DNA of 64,000 nt from VAXT01 sp963774625 (GTDB lineage: Bacteria; Actinomycetota; Thermoleophilia; Gaiellales; Gaiellaceae). Made by a program: the position numbers and the translations under genes. The notes under the pieces were generated by a model, which searched no databases, was not told where the DNA came from, and was given only the letters and a program-made list of their open reading frames with translations. How positions within the stretch are numbered: the first letter of the stretch is position 1; every line of letters begins with the position of its first letter. This document shows, piece by piece, positions 33,154 to 42,016 of this stretch. The stretch lies in contig CAVZFQ010000018.1 of the NCBI GenBank assembly GCA_963774625.1, positions 124,001 through 188,000 of the forward strand, in the 5' to 3' direction.

Positions 33154-33603
33154 TCAGAGCTCGCAGTCGTCGCCCTCGAAGCCGCGGATCTTCTCGCGGA
33201 ACGCGTCCGTGATCGGCGCAGACTGTCGGGCCTCGAGGTCGACGAGCACGAGAGTCTGGTGCGCGGTCACCATCAGCACGTCGTCCTCGACTTGGTAGGC
33301 CGCCATCTCGTACGTCGCGCTCGTGCGGCCGAGGCGGGAAACGCGGATGAAGACCTCGAGGAGATCGTCGAAGCGGGCGGGCGCGAGGTACTCGATGTCC
33401 GAGGCGCGCATCACGAACTCGTGGTCGGTCTCGAGCTTCAGCAGCCCGAGGTGCCGGTGGTACTCGACCCGGGCGAGGTCGAAGTAGGGGAGATACCTGC
33501 CGTAGTAGACGATGCCCTGCGCGTCCGTGTCCGAGAAGCCGACACGCGTGAAGGCCGAGTACTTGAAGGGCGGCCGCCGCCCCGTGGCGTGGCCCCAGTT
33601 CAC
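33154..33603 (-). CDS. YbgC/4-hydroxybenzoyl-CoA-thioesterase-type acyl-CoA thioesterase
   Basis: A 149-residue hotdog-fold thioesterase. SAFTRVGFSDTDAQGIVYYG carries the family signature in which the aspartate (D-x-x-G-x-x-Y/F) is catalytic. It continues YLPYFDLARVEYHRHLGLLK, VMRASDIEYLAPARFDDLLE and MVTAHQTLVLVDLEARQSAP. It would hydrolyse small or aromatic acyl-CoA esters. The GTG start overlaps the phosphomannomutase stop (GTGA), so both are in one transcript. Confidence 0.9.
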   Translation of the reverse strand: MNWGHATGRRPPFKYSAFTRVGFSDTDAQGIVYYGRYLPYFDLARVEYHRHLGLLKLETDHEFVMRASDIEYLAPARFDDLLEVFIRVSRLGRTSATYEMAAYQVEDDVLMVTAHQTLVLVDLEARQSAPITDAFREKIRGFEGDDCEL

Positions 33604-34946
33604 TCCTGGATCACAGCCAGCACCTCGTCGCGCTTGCGCTCCATGAGATCGCGCGAGCGCGCCTCGAGGTTCAGCCGTAGGAGCGGCTCGGTGTTCGAGG
33701 GCCGCACGTTCATGTGCCAGTCGTCGGCGTCGACCGAGATGCCGTCGAGGTGCGAGATCCGCCCCTCGTCCGCGAACCGCTGCTGGAGCTCTTCGAGCTT
33801 CTGCGCCACGTCGGGGACCGGCGTGTTCAGCTCGCCGGTCAGGAAGTAGCGCTCGCGCAACGGCCGCAGGATCTCGGAGAGCTTCCGGCCCCGCTTCGAG
33901 ATCAGCTCGAGCATGAGCAGGAACGGGACGACGCCCGAGTCCGCCTGCGAGTACTCCTTGAAGTAGTAGTGACCCGAGACCTCGCCGCCGAAGACGGCGT
34001 CTTCCTCCCGCATGCGTTGCTTGATGAACGCGTGGCCGACGCGGTTGATCAGCGGCACGCCGCCGGCGCGCTCGATCGCCTCGGGAACCGCCCAGCTGGC
34101 GCGCACGTCGTAGATGATCTTTGCGCCCGGATGTTTCTCGAGGGTGCTCTCGGCGAGCAGGGTCGTCACGAAGTCGCCGGGGACGAACTCGCCGGTGTCG
34201 TCGACGAAGAAGCAGCGATCGGCGTCGCCGTCGAAGGCCACGCCGAGGTCGGCTCCGTGCTCGCGCACCTTCTCGATGATGAACTCTCGGTTCTCCGGGA
34301 GCAGCGGATTGGGCTCGTGGTTCGGGAAGGTCCCGTCGGGCTCGAAGAAGTAGGGGATCGCTTCGATCGGAAGGCGCTCGAGGATCGGCGGGAGCATGAC
34401 GCCGGCCATGCCGTTCGCCGCGTCGATCACGACCTTCAGCGGCTTGATCTCGTCGAGATCGATGAACGACAGGACGCGCAGGACGTACTCCGGCCAGACA
34501 TCTACCTCGCGGACCTGTCCCAGGGACTGTCCCTCGGACCTGTCGTAACCGGCCATGGCGCGGTCCCGGATCTCCATCAAGCCCGAGTCTCCGCCGACCG
34601 GCAGGGCACCGGCGCGGACGATCTTCATCCCGGTGTACTCCTTGGGATTGTGCGACGCGGTGACCATGACGCCGCCGTCGAGCTCCAGCTCGCCGACCGC
34701 GAAATACACCATCTCGGTGCCGACGAGCCCGATGTCGAGCACCTCTGCGCCTCCGCCGGCGGCACCTTCCATGACCGCCTTCGCCATGGACGGTGAGGAG
34801 AGCCGCATGTCCCGTCCGACGGCGATCTGCTTCGGCTCGAACTGCTCGACGTAGGCGCGACCTATCGCGTATGCGCCCTCCTCGTCCAGCTCCGTCGGGT
34901 AGAGGCCGCGGACGTCGTACGCCTTGAAGATCTTCGGGTCGATCAC
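33600..34946 (-). CDS. Phosphomannomutase/phosphoglucomutase
   Basis: A 448-residue alpha-D-phosphohexomutase. The GTG start gives IDPKIFKAYDVRGLYPTELD, the standard N-terminus. The phosphoserine loop is VMVTASHNPKEYTGMKIV (near 94), the metal loop AFDGDADRCFFVDDTGEF (near 243), the sugar-binding loop GGEVSGHYYFKEY, and the phosphate-binding end RPSNTEPLLRLNLEA. It interconverts hexose 6- and 1-phosphates for cell-surface sugars. A TAAGGT box lies eight bases upstream. Confidence 0.93.
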   Translation of the reverse strand: MIDPKIFKAYDVRGLYPTELDEEGAYAIGRAYVEQFEPKQIAVGRDMRLSSPSMAKAVMEGAAGGGAEVLDIGLVGTEMVYFAVGELELDGGVMVTASHNPKEYTGMKIVRAGALPVGGDSGLMEIRDRAMAGYDRSEGQSLGQVREVDVWPEYVLRVLSFIDLDEIKPLKVVIDAANGMAGVMLPPILERLPIEAIPYFFEPDGTFPNHEPNPLLPENREFIIEKVREHGADLGVAFDGDADRCFFVDDTGEFVPGDFVTTLLAESTLEKHPGAKIIYDVRASWAVPEAIERAGGVPLINRVGHAFIKQRMREEDAVFGGEVSGHYYFKEYSQADSGVVPFLLMLELISKRGRKLSEILRPLRERYFLTGELNTPVPDVAQKLEELQQRFADEGRISHLDGISVDADDWHMNVRPSNTEPLLRLNLEARSRDLMERKRDEVLAVIQE

Positions 34947-35007
34947 TGGCCGGAACCTTACGGCCGCAGCCGGTGTAGAAGCGCAAACGACGTCAGAAGG
35001 AGCTTCC

Positions 35008-35793
35008 ATGAAGAGACTCGTGTTCGCGTTCGCGCTGCTCGCTCTCCTGGCCGTGCCGGCTTCGGCCATGGCGAAGGAGCTGACGAACGTCTCGGTGTGC
35101 GGCCCGGACGCCTGTGCGGCGATCACGGGCGAGACCAACCTCCATGACTTCGGAGCGACCGGAGAGCCCGACGGCACCGTGCCCGCGCCGGCGCCGTTCT
35201 ATGAGATCCGGTTCACGGTCGACGAGGAGGGCGAAAGCCACCAGTGGTCGTCCTGGTATGTGCCCTCGGCAAAGAGGCTTGCGTCGGTCGACGAAAGGAC
35301 GGGAGTTGCCTGGGCGCCGATCGACGAGCCGAGGCTCGCCGTCCTCGCGAGGAGCCTGAAGCCGTTCGCGCGGCCCGAGATCAGCTCGGTGACCATCGGT
35401 TCGCGGAAGGTCACCGACAACCCGGCTTCGTACCTCCGCCTCTTCACCGTCGAGTCGGCCGGCGAGGCGGTGCCACAGGGGCTCGCCGACTGGGAGCCCG
35501 TCGTCTTCCACGCGAAGGGCAAGACGCCGTGGACACTGGATCAGACCAGCCTGTTCTATTCGCCGTCAAACGGCATGCTCCAGCGCGGCATCGAGATCGT
35601 GAAGCTGCCTGACGAGATGGCCGCGGACGTTCGTTCTGGCGGATCGCTTGCCGGCGGCGGCGGCGGCTCGAGCTTCCCCTGGCGAACAGTGCTCTTCGCG
35701 TTGCTCGCGGCAGCGGCGCTTATCGTCGCGGCGAGCATGATCCCGCCACTGCGGCGCCGGGTCTTCGTCCGGCGTGCCCCGACCACGGCTTAA
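35008..35793 (+). CDS. Secreted, C-terminally membrane-anchored protein of unknown function
   Basis: A 261-residue exported protein. Signal peptide KRLVFAFALLALLAVPASAM is followed by an extracellular domain (LTNVSVCGPDACAAITGETN, with two close cysteines, and YEIRFTVDEEGESHQWSSWY). A glycine-serine hinge (GGGGGSS) leads to a transmembrane anchor TVLFALLAAAALIVAASMIP and a basic tail. The layout suits a surface-anchored protein with the domain facing outwards. AGAAGGAG precedes the ATG. The family is not recognised. Confidence 0.7.
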   Translation: MKRLVFAFALLALLAVPASAMAKELTNVSVCGPDACAAITGETNLHDFGATGEPDGTVPAPAPFYEIRFTVDEEGESHQWSSWYVPSAKRLASVDERTGVAWAPIDEPRLAVLARSLKPFARPEISSVTIGSRKVTDNPASYLRLFTVESAGEAVPQGLADWEPVVFHAKGKTPWTLDQTSLFYSPSNGMLQRGIEIVKLPDEMAADVRSGGSLAGGGGGSSFPWRTVLFALLAAAALIVAASMIPPLRRRVFVRRAPTTA

Positions 35794-35815
35794 GAACGGG
35801 GGCTCCGCAAAGAGA

Positions 35816-35843
35816 AGGAGGGCGGTCGAGAGACCGCCCTCCT
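35816..35843. terminator. Strong hairpin terminator
   Basis: Perfect 12-base arms, AGGAGGGCGGTC and GACCGCCCTCCT, enclose a GAGA tetraloop. It lies between two convergent genes and probably serves both. Confidence 0.8.
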
Positions 35844-35868
35844 CTCGAAGACGTATTCCTTTACGTCA

Positions 35869-37098
35869 CTACGGACCGGCTCGCTTGCAAAGGCCAGGCT
35901 GGCTCTCTGTCCGACCGAGGTTCTTCACCCAGCGATTCGTCGTAGGAACGTTGTCGTCGCGACAGTCGAAGCTCGTGTTCTCGAACGCCTTGTTGTGCGT
36001 GATCAGGTTGGTGCTCGAGGGCGCGTAGGCGACGACGCCGAATTCGTTGTTTCGTGCGTTGTTGTACGAGATCTCGGCGTTGGTCGTCGTCATCCAGACC
36101 GTGGCGCCGGAGTCGTTCAAGAAGATCTCATTGTGGTGTGCACGGACCGGCTGGGTGTTAGAGAAGAGCAAGATTCCGGTCGCTTCGACCCCTCCTGGGA
36201 GGTACTGGTTCAGAGACACCTTGTTGTGATGGGCCTCGCCGCGGGCGGCCCGGCTCATCTGAATCCCGTTCTGGGCAATGATCGGGCTCGGCGTCCCGGT
36301 GACCTCGTTGTAGGCAACCTCGCCGGTCAGCGCGCCGGTGTTGTCCACGACCACGCCACCCTTCTGATAGTGATCGATCAGGTTGTGGACGACCTGGCCC
36401 GACCCGGGGCTGTTGTCATTGAGCTCGGGTCGGTTGCGGCCGAGGAGGACGCCGATGCCGTTCTGGCAGCCGCTCATCCCGAGGTCACGGATCTCGGTGA
36501 TGTGGTTGTCGGTGATGAGCGCGGACCCGAGCGAGTCGACACGGACGCCCCAGCGAATGCTGTCGCACCCACCGGCGCCTGGACCGGTGATCGTGAAGTG
36601 GCGGATGGTCACGTCCTGCGCTCCGCGGACGAGAACGATCGCCTTCGGGTCCAGCATGACCGGCGGCGCCTTGATCACCGCCTGGAGGGCGGGCACGGAG
36701 AAAAGCGTGATCCCGTCCTTACCAGCCGGGATCGTCACCTGTTCGATGTAGGTGCCCCGACACACCTTGATCATGTCTCCGGGCGTCGCCGCATCGACGG
36801 CGGACTGAATGGTCAGGTACTCAGCGTTCGGGCAGTCAAGCCCATCGTCGACGATCAGCACGTTGTCCTCGGCCGCCGTCGGAGCCAGCGAAGGACCCAC
36901 GGTCGCCAGTTCCAGAGGATTCACGCCGAGCGTCGCCAGATCGACCTCGCCGAGTCCGAACAGCTGGGTCAGCAATGGAGTGCCGAGTGGCTGCGCCGCG
37001 CTGGAGTTGCCATCGAACGGTTCGGGTTCCGCGAGCGCCGGGCCGGCACTCAGCGAAAACGCTGCAACTAGCACCACGAGAAACCGCAGATGCCGCAT
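35869..37098 (-). CDS. Secreted right-handed parallel beta-helix protein (NosD/pectate-lyase-like fold)
   Basis: A 409-residue exported protein. The signal peptide is RHLRFLVVLVAAFSLSAGPA. From about residue 75 comes a pectin-lyase-like beta-helix: YLTIQSAVDAATPGDMIKVC, RGTYIEQVTIPAGKDGITLF, then repeated short coils with asparagine ladders such as ITDNHITEIRDLGMSGCQNG, YNEVTGTPSPIIAQNGIQMS and HHNEIFLNDSGATVWMTTTN. Such folds carry polysaccharide lyases, epimerases and structural surface proteins; no catalytic set is obvious. GGAGGGAGACGA lies before the ATG. Confidence 0.85.
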   Translation of the reverse strand: MRHLRFLVVLVAAFSLSAGPALAEPEPFDGNSSAAQPLGTPLLTQLFGLGEVDLATLGVNPLELATVGPSLAPTAAEDNVLIVDDGLDCPNAEYLTIQSAVDAATPGDMIKVCRGTYIEQVTIPAGKDGITLFSVPALQAVIKAPPVMLDPKAIVLVRGAQDVTIRHFTITGPGAGGCDSIRWGVRVDSLGSALITDNHITEIRDLGMSGCQNGIGVLLGRNRPELNDNSPGSGQVVHNLIDHYQKGGVVVDNTGALTGEVAYNEVTGTPSPIIAQNGIQMSRAARGEAHHNKVSLNQYLPGGVEATGILLFSNTQPVRAHHNEIFLNDSGATVWMTTTNAEISYNNARNNEFGVVAYAPSSTNLITHNKAFENTSFDCRDDNVPTTNRWVKNLGRTESQPGLCKRAGP

Positions 37099-37236
37099 TC
37101 GTCTCCCTCCTTGGTTGTTCTGACTGGACGCTTCTATAACGAGCGATTATCAAAAGAGATACGTACTATTCGAAAAGCTGATTGATCAGTCAGTCAGCCG
37201 CGTGCGCCGGAAGGATGAAACGCCCGCCTTCGTTTC

Positions 37237-37242
37237 TACTAT
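37237..37242 (+). promoter_or_regulatory. -10 box, leaderless promoter of the cyclase gene
   Basis: TACTAT lies seven bases before the ATG at 37250, which supports this start over the in-frame GTG at 37202. Confidence 0.5.
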
Positions 37243-37249
37243 TAGGCCT

Positions 37250-40180
37250 ATGGAACGGAAACTCGCCACGGTCCTGTTCGTCGACCTCGTCGACTCCAGC
37301 GGCCTGGTCGCGGCCAGCGATCCCGAGGTCGTGCGGCGCCGCGTGTCGCTGTTCTTCGACCAGGTCTCGAAGTGCATCGAGGGCCACGGCGGCACCGTTG
37401 AGAAGTTCGCCGGCGACGCGGTCATGGCCGCTTTTGGCGTGCCGCAGGCGCACGAGGACGACGCGGAGCGCGCCGTCAAGGCGGCGCTGGGGATCCTCGA
37501 GTCCGTCGACCTGCCGGCGAGGATCGGCGTCGAGTCCGGCGAGGTCGTCACCGAGTCCACCGACTCCACCTTTGCCACCGGCGAGGCTGTGAACATCGCG
37601 GCGCGCCTGCAGCAAGCCGCCGAGCCGGGCCAGATCCTGATCGGCCCCGGAGCGCACCGGCTGACGCTCGGCCGCTTCGAAGTCGAGGACATGGGGCCCG
37701 TCGAGCTCCGCGGCCAGGCCGAGCCCGTCTGGGCGTGGGCGGCGATCAGCGCCGACGGGCGCGCCCCCGCCCGCGTGGCCATCACCCCGCTCATCGGCCG
37801 CGAATCGGAGATCGAGCTGCTCGAGAACACGTACGCCCGCGTGATCAGAGACCGCCGCGCGCACCTCTTCACCGTCTACGGCGAGCCCGGAGTCGGGAAG
37901 AGCCGCCTCACCCAGGAGTTCCTGCACAGCCTCGAGGGCGCCACGATCCTGACCGGGCGCTCGCTGCCGTACGGCGAGAGCATCACCTACTGGCCCTTGG
38001 CCGAGATGGTCAAGGGCGCCGCGGACATCGCGGACGACGACCCGCTCGAGGTCGCGATCGAGAAGCTTCGAGACTCGTGTCCCGCCGAGGCCGTTGCCGA
38101 CCTGCTCGGGCTCGCGATCGGCGTCCTCGAGGCCGTCCACGGTGAGCGCAGCCAGCAGGAGATCGCCTGGGCGGCACGTGAGTGGGCGCAGTTGATGTCA
38201 CAGACGCAGCCCCTCGTCCTGGTCTTCGAGGACATCCACTGGGCTGAGGAGCCACTGCTCGCGCTGATCGAGCACATGACCCCGGTGGTCCGAGGTCCAC
38301 TGCTGATCCTCTGTCTCGCGCGGCCCGATCTCCTGGACGTGCGGGCAGACTGGGGAGGCGGGCGCGTGCGCGCGACCTCGATCGAGCTCCAGCCTCTTGA
38401 CGAAGCTCAGAGCGAGCAGCTGATCGACGCGCTGAGCGAGAACGGAACGGTCTCGGAGGAGACACGCCAGGAGCTGCTGGAGAAGACCGAAGGGAACCCG
38501 CTCTTTCTCGAAGAAGTCATGATGTCGATGGCCGAGCGGGGTGAGGGGGAGGCCACCGAACGGATTCCGGACACGCTTCAGGCGCTGATCGGCGCGCGCA
38601 TCGACCGTCTCTCGCCCGAATCCAAGGCCGTCCTCCAGCGCGCATCCGTTATCGGCCGCGGGTTCTGGGGCGGCGCGATAGAACATCTCTCGCAGGGGAT
38701 GGAGGGCGTCGCCGAGGCGATCGAGGATCTGCTGTTGCGCGACCTGGTCGTCGGCCAATCCCGTTCGTCGCTCTCTGACGAAACCGCATACCGCTTCAAG
38801 CACGTGCTCATCCGCGAGGTTGCATACAGCGGGCTCTCGAAGTCGGCGCGGGCTGAGTATCACGGGCGCTTCGCCGAGTGGCTGGCCGAGCGCGCGGGCG
38901 ACGAGCTCCTCGAGATCCGGGCGTACCACCTCGACCATGCGGCGTCGCTCCTGGCCGAGCTCGACGGTGCTCCACCGGAGGCACTACGGATCGAGGCCGC
39001 GGCGACCCTGCACGAAGCAGGTCGGCGCGCGCTCGCCAGGGAGGCAAACGAAGTCGCCCGCGAGATGTTCCTGCGCGCAGTCGAGTTGGAGCCGACTCTC
39101 GACCGGCGCTACCTCGCGGCCAGGGCGGCGCACCGACTCGACGATTTCCCGACTGTCGCCCGGGAGATGCAGGCAGTGCGCGAGGAGGCGCACCGGGCCG
39201 GCGATCGGCGGCTGGAGGGGCGTGCCGTGACTGCACTCGCCGACGTGACGTTGATGCGCGACGCCGACTGCCCGAGCGCAATGGAGCTCGCGAACCAGGC
39301 GCTCGAGCTCATCGACGCGAGCGATCCCAGAGGGCGCTTCGAAGCGCTGCAACTACGCGCCACGGCTGGTTGGTGGGCGGGCCGGTTGACCGAATCCGAG
39401 AGCTACATGCGAGAAGCGCTCGCGATCGCGCAGGAGACCGGCCGGAAGGAGCTCGAGAGCATCGCACTCGAGGAGCTCGCGAACATCCACCGGGCCAAGT
39501 TCGAGCTCGACCAGGCCAACGTCATTCTCGAGCGAGCCCGCGAACTGGCCGACGAAAGCGGCTCGATCGTGAGCCGGGGCTGGGTCCTCCAGAGCTGGGC
39601 CCGAGTGAACATGCATTCGAATCGGCTGGACGAGGCGGAAGAGGCAATCGTGGAAGCGGGGCGCCTCTTCCGTGAGGCCGGCGCAGTGTGGGCCGTCGCA
39701 CGGGCGCTCGACACGGCCGGGTGGATCGCGAGGGAGCGCGGACACCTGGACGAGGCGGAAAAGCGCTTCCGGGAGTCGATCCGCTTGCTCAAGCCGCTCG
39801 GTGACCGCGCGACGCTCTGTGAGAGCCAGCGCAGCCTCGCCCAGCTGCTGCTCGAGAAGGGCAAGATCGAAGAGGCGGAGCGGTACGCGCTCGACGCGCG
39901 CGAGACCGTCGGCGCGCAGGACATCACCTCGCTCTCGACGACGGCGTTCGCGCTCGGCCTCGTCCGCGCGGCCCAGGGACGCGACGAGGAGGCCGAGGAA
40001 CTACTGCGTTCGGCGCTCGACACTGCCAAGGAGACGGACTTCCGCGAGGTTCAGCTCTCCGCGCTCGAGCACCTTGCACACTTCCTCAGCGAACGCGGTC
40101 GCGACGAGGAGGCCGCTCCCTTGGAGGCGCGGCGTGAAGAGCTACGCGCCGCCTCCCGCAGCGCCGCACCGATCGCCTAG
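37250..40180 (+). CDS. Class III adenylate/guanylate cyclase-ATPase-TPR signalling protein
   Basis: A 976-residue cytosolic protein. The N-terminal class III cyclase domain has RKLATVLFVDLVDSSGLVAA (first metal aspartate), EKFAGDAVMAAFGVP (second) and ARIGVESGEVVTE. An AAA/STAND ATPase follows, with VYGEPGVGKSRLTQEFLHSL (Walker A, near 212) and PLVLVFEDIHWAEEPLLALI (Walker B). The C-terminal 430 residues are TPR-like helical repeats (ESIALEELANIHRAKFELDQ, CESQRSLAQLLLEKGKIEEA). This architecture is widespread in actinobacteria and mycobacteria; the signal sensed is unknown. It could supply cNMP to the binding protein at 5282. Confidence 0.92.
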   Translation: MERKLATVLFVDLVDSSGLVAASDPEVVRRRVSLFFDQVSKCIEGHGGTVEKFAGDAVMAAFGVPQAHEDDAERAVKAALGILESVDLPARIGVESGEVVTESTDSTFATGEAVNIAARLQQAAEPGQILIGPGAHRLTLGRFEVEDMGPVELRGQAEPVWAWAAISADGRAPARVAITPLIGRESEIELLENTYARVIRDRRAHLFTVYGEPGVGKSRLTQEFLHSLEGATILTGRSLPYGESITYWPLAEMVKGAADIADDDPLEVAIEKLRDSCPAEAVADLLGLAIGVLEAVHGERSQQEIAWAAREWAQLMSQTQPLVLVFEDIHWAEEPLLALIEHMTPVVRGPLLILCLARPDLLDVRADWGGGRVRATSIELQPLDEAQSEQLIDALSENGTVSEETRQELLEKTEGNPLFLEEVMMSMAERGEGEATERIPDTLQALIGARIDRLSPESKAVLQRASVIGRGFWGGAIEHLSQGMEGVAEAIEDLLLRDLVVGQSRSSLSDETAYRFKHVLIREVAYSGLSKSARAEYHGRFAEWLAERAGDELLEIRAYHLDHAASLLAELDGAPPEALRIEAAATLHEAGRRALAREANEVAREMFLRAVELEPTLDRRYLAARAAHRLDDFPTVAREMQAVREEAHRAGDRRLEGRAVTALADVTLMRDADCPSAMELANQALELIDASDPRGRFEALQLRATAGWWAGRLTESESYMREALAIAQETGRKELESIALEELANIHRAKFELDQANVILERARELADESGSIVSRGWVLQSWARVNMHSNRLDEAEEAIVEAGRLFREAGAVWAVARALDTAGWIARERGHLDEAEKRFRESIRLLKPLGDRATLCESQRSLAQLLLEKGKIEEAERYALDARETVGAQDITSLSTTAFALGLVRAAQGRDEEAEELLRSALDTAKETDFREVQLSALEHLAHFLSERGRDEEAAPLEARREELRAASRSAAPIA

Positions 40181-40719
40181 TCGGGGAGCCAGCCCTCGCG
40201 GTACCGGCTCGACTCGCGCGCGGGGAACCGGGCGTATGCCTCTTCGGATTTGGTTGTCTCATCGGTGACCCCGGCGCCGTGGCGGATCGCCGCCTCGTCC
40301 ACCGTGTAGGCGCCCCACTCAGGGCCCGTCGAACGGCCTCGCGCGCCGACTGCCAGTAGGAGGCAGGACGCGTCTCCGGCGCCGACGATGACGTGGTTCG
40401 TCCCGGCGGGACAGTGCACAAAGTCCCACTGGCGGAGCGGACGCTCTTCGCCCTCGATGATGAGCAGCGCCTCCCCGGCGAGCACGAGGAAGTCCTCCTG
40501 ATCGGCCTCCCAGTGGTACATCGCCATGGGCGCACCCGGCTCGAGGACGCTGAGGTTGATCCCGAGCTGCGAGAACTCAGGCTCGCCCTCGAACCCGCAG
40601 TAGGCATCTGGGCCCTCCGCCGGACGCCAGGGCGCCTCGCGCGCATTGAGGACGAACCAGCCGTCGCCCTCGGGGACGAGCCCGTGCTCGGTTGGCTTGA
40701 GCGGCGACTCCGGAACCAT
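40177..40719 (-). CDS. Cupin-domain protein
   Basis: A 180-residue protein with one cupin barrel in its second half. MAMYHWEADQEDFLVLAGEA is the first metal motif (histidine plus glutamate, one histidine missing from the HxH pair). WDFVHCPAGTNHVIVGAGDA is the second, with the last histidine. The N-terminus GDGWFVLNAREAPWR is common to a group of actinobacterial cupins of unknown role. A TAGAAT box lies six bases before the ATG. Confidence 0.82.
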   Translation of the reverse strand: MVPESPLKPTEHGLVPEGDGWFVLNAREAPWRPAEGPDAYCGFEGEPEFSQLGINLSVLEPGAPMAMYHWEADQEDFLVLAGEALLIIEGEERPLRQWDFVHCPAGTNHVIVGAGDASCLLLAVGARGRSTGPEWGAYTVDEAAIRHGAGVTDETTKSEEAYARFPARESSRYREGWLPD

Positions 40720-40725
40720 CGCCGG

Positions 40726-40731
40726 ATTCTA
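40726..40731 (-). promoter_or_regulatory. -10 box, leaderless promoter of the cupin gene
   Basis: TAGAAT lies six bases before the ATG at 40719. Confidence 0.5.
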
Positions 40732-40792
40732 CGAACGGACCGCCGTGAGCAGCACGGCACGGATCGCCGGATGTGACTCCTCGTTCGGCGAC

Positions 40793-41383
40793 TCATGCAT
40801 GGCGACGCGCGATCGCAATACCAGCTTCCCAGCCTGGAGCGCGCCCTCCTTTCGGCAGCGGGATCGCCTCCGCAGCGATCCCGCTCCGCGCGATCAGCCA
40901 GGAGATGGTCGAATTTGAGTTCCACATTTCGCCTACGCCGAACTCGTCGCGACCCCACACCGGAGTCGGCACGGACGGCACGAGATCTAGAAGTCGTTTC
41001 GCCTGACCCGCATCGTTAGTTAGTCGCTGCGGGCTTCCGACCGCCTCGGCGACGTCCGGAATGAAACCGTCACGCCAAAGGCGAACCTCGTAACGAAAGA
41101 TCCGAAAGCGTCTCGCCCAGCGTGCTCCGACTGCTCCTTCGGCGACGACACCTCGCTCCGCACCATGTGCGTCACGAACCGGCGCCTGCTCGATCACGAA
41201 TCGTCCTTCCGGTACGTGGACGGTGAGCGCGGAGTGGTAGAGGTCGAAAGCCGGCCGGTGCCCCAGTCGTGCCGCTACCGCCTCGTAGACGCGGCCGTTG
41301 AGCCGCACCGAGTGACCGCCCGCGCCCAGGGGCAACCAGAAGAGATCGACCGTCGATTGAAGATCAGTACCAGCTCTGGACAA
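40793..41383 (-). CDS. Conserved-looking hypothetical protein
   Basis: A 196-residue protein with a TTG start that overlaps the preceding SRPBCC gene by 20 bases. Notable blocks are TVDLFWLPLGAGGHSVRLNG, RPAFDLYHSALTVHVPEGRF (a histidine on a strand), RRFRIFRYEVRLWRDGFIPD, and GEMWNSNSTISWLIARSG near the end. The 'NSNS-x-ISWL' plus histidine arrangement could be an enzyme active site, but I do not recognise the family. Coupling to SRPBCC and a TIM-barrel protein is the only functional hint. Confidence 0.6.
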   Translation of the reverse strand: MSRAGTDLQSTVDLFWLPLGAGGHSVRLNGRVYEAVAARLGHRPAFDLYHSALTVHVPEGRFVIEQAPVRDAHGAERGVVAEGAVGARWARRFRIFRYEVRLWRDGFIPDVAEAVGSPQRLTNDAGQAKRLLDLVPSVPTPVWGRDEFGVGEMWNSNSTISWLIARSGIAAEAIPLPKGGRAPGWEAGIAIARRHA

Positions 41384-42008
41384 CGTCTGCGTCGCGGGAC
41401 AGCCGCTCGGCGCGCTCCTTGATTCCGCGCAGCATCCGCCGCTCCATGAGGAGTGAGCCCGGCTCCATCGGCAGCATGCCGATGTGTTCAGCGAGCGTCG
41501 GCAGGCGGAAGCGGTTGCGGCTGATCAGCCGGGTGGTGCCGTCGCTTTCGGCCAGCACGAAGGTCCAGACCCAGTTGCCGTCCTCGGAGCGCCAGGCCAG
41601 CACGCGCCCGGGCTCAACCCGCTCGATCCGCATCCGGTTGGAGCCGAGGCCGATCGTGTCTCCAACCTCGGGGTGCTGGAACTCCGGCAGTACGCGGTCG
41701 ACGCTATGCATGTCGAGCCCGAGCAGGTTCTCGATCCAGTCGTAGGTGTAGGCGCCGCCGCGCGGGGACGGGCCCATCTGTGCAAGCCAGGGCCAAACCG
41801 CTGCGGCCGGAGCGTCGATCGTGATCGCGCGCGTCGAGACTCCGTTCGCTTCCTCCAGCAGCTCATCGCCGGGCAGGCGTGATCCAGCTTCCTCGGTGGT
41901 AGCGCCCCAGGTGAGGATCGGTCGGCGCATGAGAGGGTAGAGCGCGACCAGCGCGGCGAGGAATGCGACCGTCGTTCGACCGCGACTCCAGGGCATCGTC
42001 AGCGGCAT
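41364..42008 (-). CDS. Membrane-anchored SRPBCC-family protein
   Basis: A 214-residue protein. One N-terminal hydrophobic segment (RTTVAFLAALVALYPLMRRP) is followed by a SRPBCC/START-like lipid-binding fold: STRAITIDAPAAAVWPWLAQ, then YDWIENLLGLDMHSVDRVLP and MRIERVEPGRVLAWRSEDGN. ISRNRFRLP and the closing helix MERRMLRGIKERAERL follow. This layout is frequent in actinobacteria and the ligand is unknown. AGGTAG precedes the ATG, and the upstream TIM-barrel gene ends eight bases before it. Confidence 0.82.
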   Translation of the reverse strand: MPLTMPWSRGRTTVAFLAALVALYPLMRRPILTWGATTEEAGSRLPGDELLEEANGVSTRAITIDAPAAAVWPWLAQMGPSPRGGAYTYDWIENLLGLDMHSVDRVLPEFQHPEVGDTIGLGSNRMRIERVEPGRVLAWRSEDGNWVWTFVLAESDGTTRLISRNRFRLPTLAEHIGMLPMEPGSLLMERRMLRGIKERAERLSRDADVVQSWY

Positions 42009-42016
42009 CTTGGCAT

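Noticed and set aside
37202..37249. Upstream GTG start for the cyclase gene
   Set aside because: The TACTAT box lies seven bases before ATG 37250, and the conserved cyclase fold begins there.
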